The position numbers were made by a program, and so were the translations under genes. 28,136 bases of DNA from Chara braunii (taxonomy: Eukaryota; Streptophyta; Charophyceae; Charales; Characeae). Within the stretch, counting starts at the first letter, position 1. Every line of letters begins with the position of its first letter. The DNA lies in contig BFEA01000607.1 of assembly GCA_003427395.1 (NCBI GenBank), positions 254,504 through 282,639 on the forward strand, given 5' to 3'. Under the pieces are notes generated by a model. The model had not been told where the DNA came from, searched no databases, and saw nothing but the letters and a program-made list of their open reading frames with translations. Positions 27,950-28,136 of this stretch are shown here, one piece after another.

Positions 27950-28075
27950 CGCACAGCACCGGTGCGCGCTGCGCTGCGCATGCGTGTGTGCGCTGCGCAT
28001 GCGTGTGTGCGCTGCGCTATGTGCCGGGCGAAGCGCACATGCGCACGCACGCGCAGGCATGCGCGCACGCATGCG
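27950..28075. repeat. GC-rich alternating purine-pyrimidine tract with TGCGCATGCG palindromes
   Basis: The block is built of GCGC, GCATGC, GTGTGTGC and CACGCACGC steps. CGCTGCGCATGCGTGTGTG occurs twice in tandem (about 27973 and 27991), with partial copies before and after. The second half is the near reverse complement (GCGCACATGCGCACGCACGCG), so an imperfect inverted repeat is possible. It is clearly different in composition from its surroundings. Confidence 0.85.
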
Positions 28076-28090
28076 GGTTGGGCTGAGGCA

Positions 28091-28136
28091 GGTGCGCTGG
28101 ATGCGCGTTTTTTTTTTGTTTTTTTTTAGGGGGGGG
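28091..28136. repeat. T run and G run at the window edge
   Basis: TTTTTTTTTGTTTTTTTTAGGGGGGG closes the window. The T run could be the poly(A) of a minus-strand retroelement, as at 9922 and 10715, but no body is visible within the window. Confidence 0.6.

Noticed and set aside
1-28136. A prokaryotic operon, phage or defence system
   Set aside because: No ribosome-binding-site and gene arrays, no compact coding. Everything recognised is eukaryotic retroelement, organelle-derived or exon-like.

Overview
This window looks like an intron-rich or intergenic stretch of a large, repeat-filled plant-type (streptophyte) nuclear genome. No intact protein-coding gene is visible. The case for a eukaryote rests on decayed LINEs and a decayed Ty3/gypsy element that fill most of the sequence, long GA microsatellites, A/T-rich LINE tails, tRNA-like repeats, one spliced-looking exon, and a piece of mitochondrial cytochrome b of plant-like sequence. 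A charophyte, bryophyte or similar genome is my best guess. The species cannot be fixed from the sequence alone.

Layout. 1-870: GA microsatellite, a GC-rich block and a tRNA-like (SINE-type) sequence on the minus strand. 876-6000: a plus-strand LINE (called LINE-C) in four ordered pieces, broken by an LTR-like block at about 1390-2854 (LTR1) and a second at 4282-5279 (LTR3). 6000-8160: LINE tail, a short dispersed tail repeat, purine-rich unassigned DNA and a second GA microsatellite. 8205-8299: a clean 95-nt exon candidate matching OSCP1 (organic solute carrier partner 1). 8883-12928: an LTR (LTR2) split by two minus-strand LINE insertions (a 3' tail at about 9922-10135 and a 5'-truncated LINE-A at 10715-12545). 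12929-19000: the internal region of a minus-strand chromovirus (Ty3/gypsy), read from high to low coordinates as Gag, zinc knuckle, protease, reverse transcriptase, RNase H, integrase and chromodomain. It is interrupted by a tandem duplication carrying a tRNA-like sequence (17517-17990), a palindromic repeat array (about 15290-16190) and an inverted duplication of its own RNase H (14568-14906). 20500-25782: a plus-strand LINE (LINE-B), split by a 1.3-kb insertion that ends with the mitochondrial cob fragment (23789-24028). 25990-28136: another tail repeat, a pyrimidine-rich Pro/Ser-coding stretch and a GC-rich alternating purine-pyrimidine tract.

How it fits together. The elements are layered. 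The chromovirus and its LTR-like relatives were hit by LINEs, LINEs were hit by LTRs, and duplication or inversion then reworked the remains. All pol genes carry stops, frameshifts or lost catalytic residues, so nothing here looks able to move by itself. The most biologically meaningful single items are the isolated OSCP1-like exon, which suggests that much of the window could be intron of a host gene, and the nuclear copy of mitochondrial cob. I did not find a convincing new biological system. The more unusual structures are the self-inverted RNase H copy, the palindromic array inside the RT, and the hairpins next to LINE tails.
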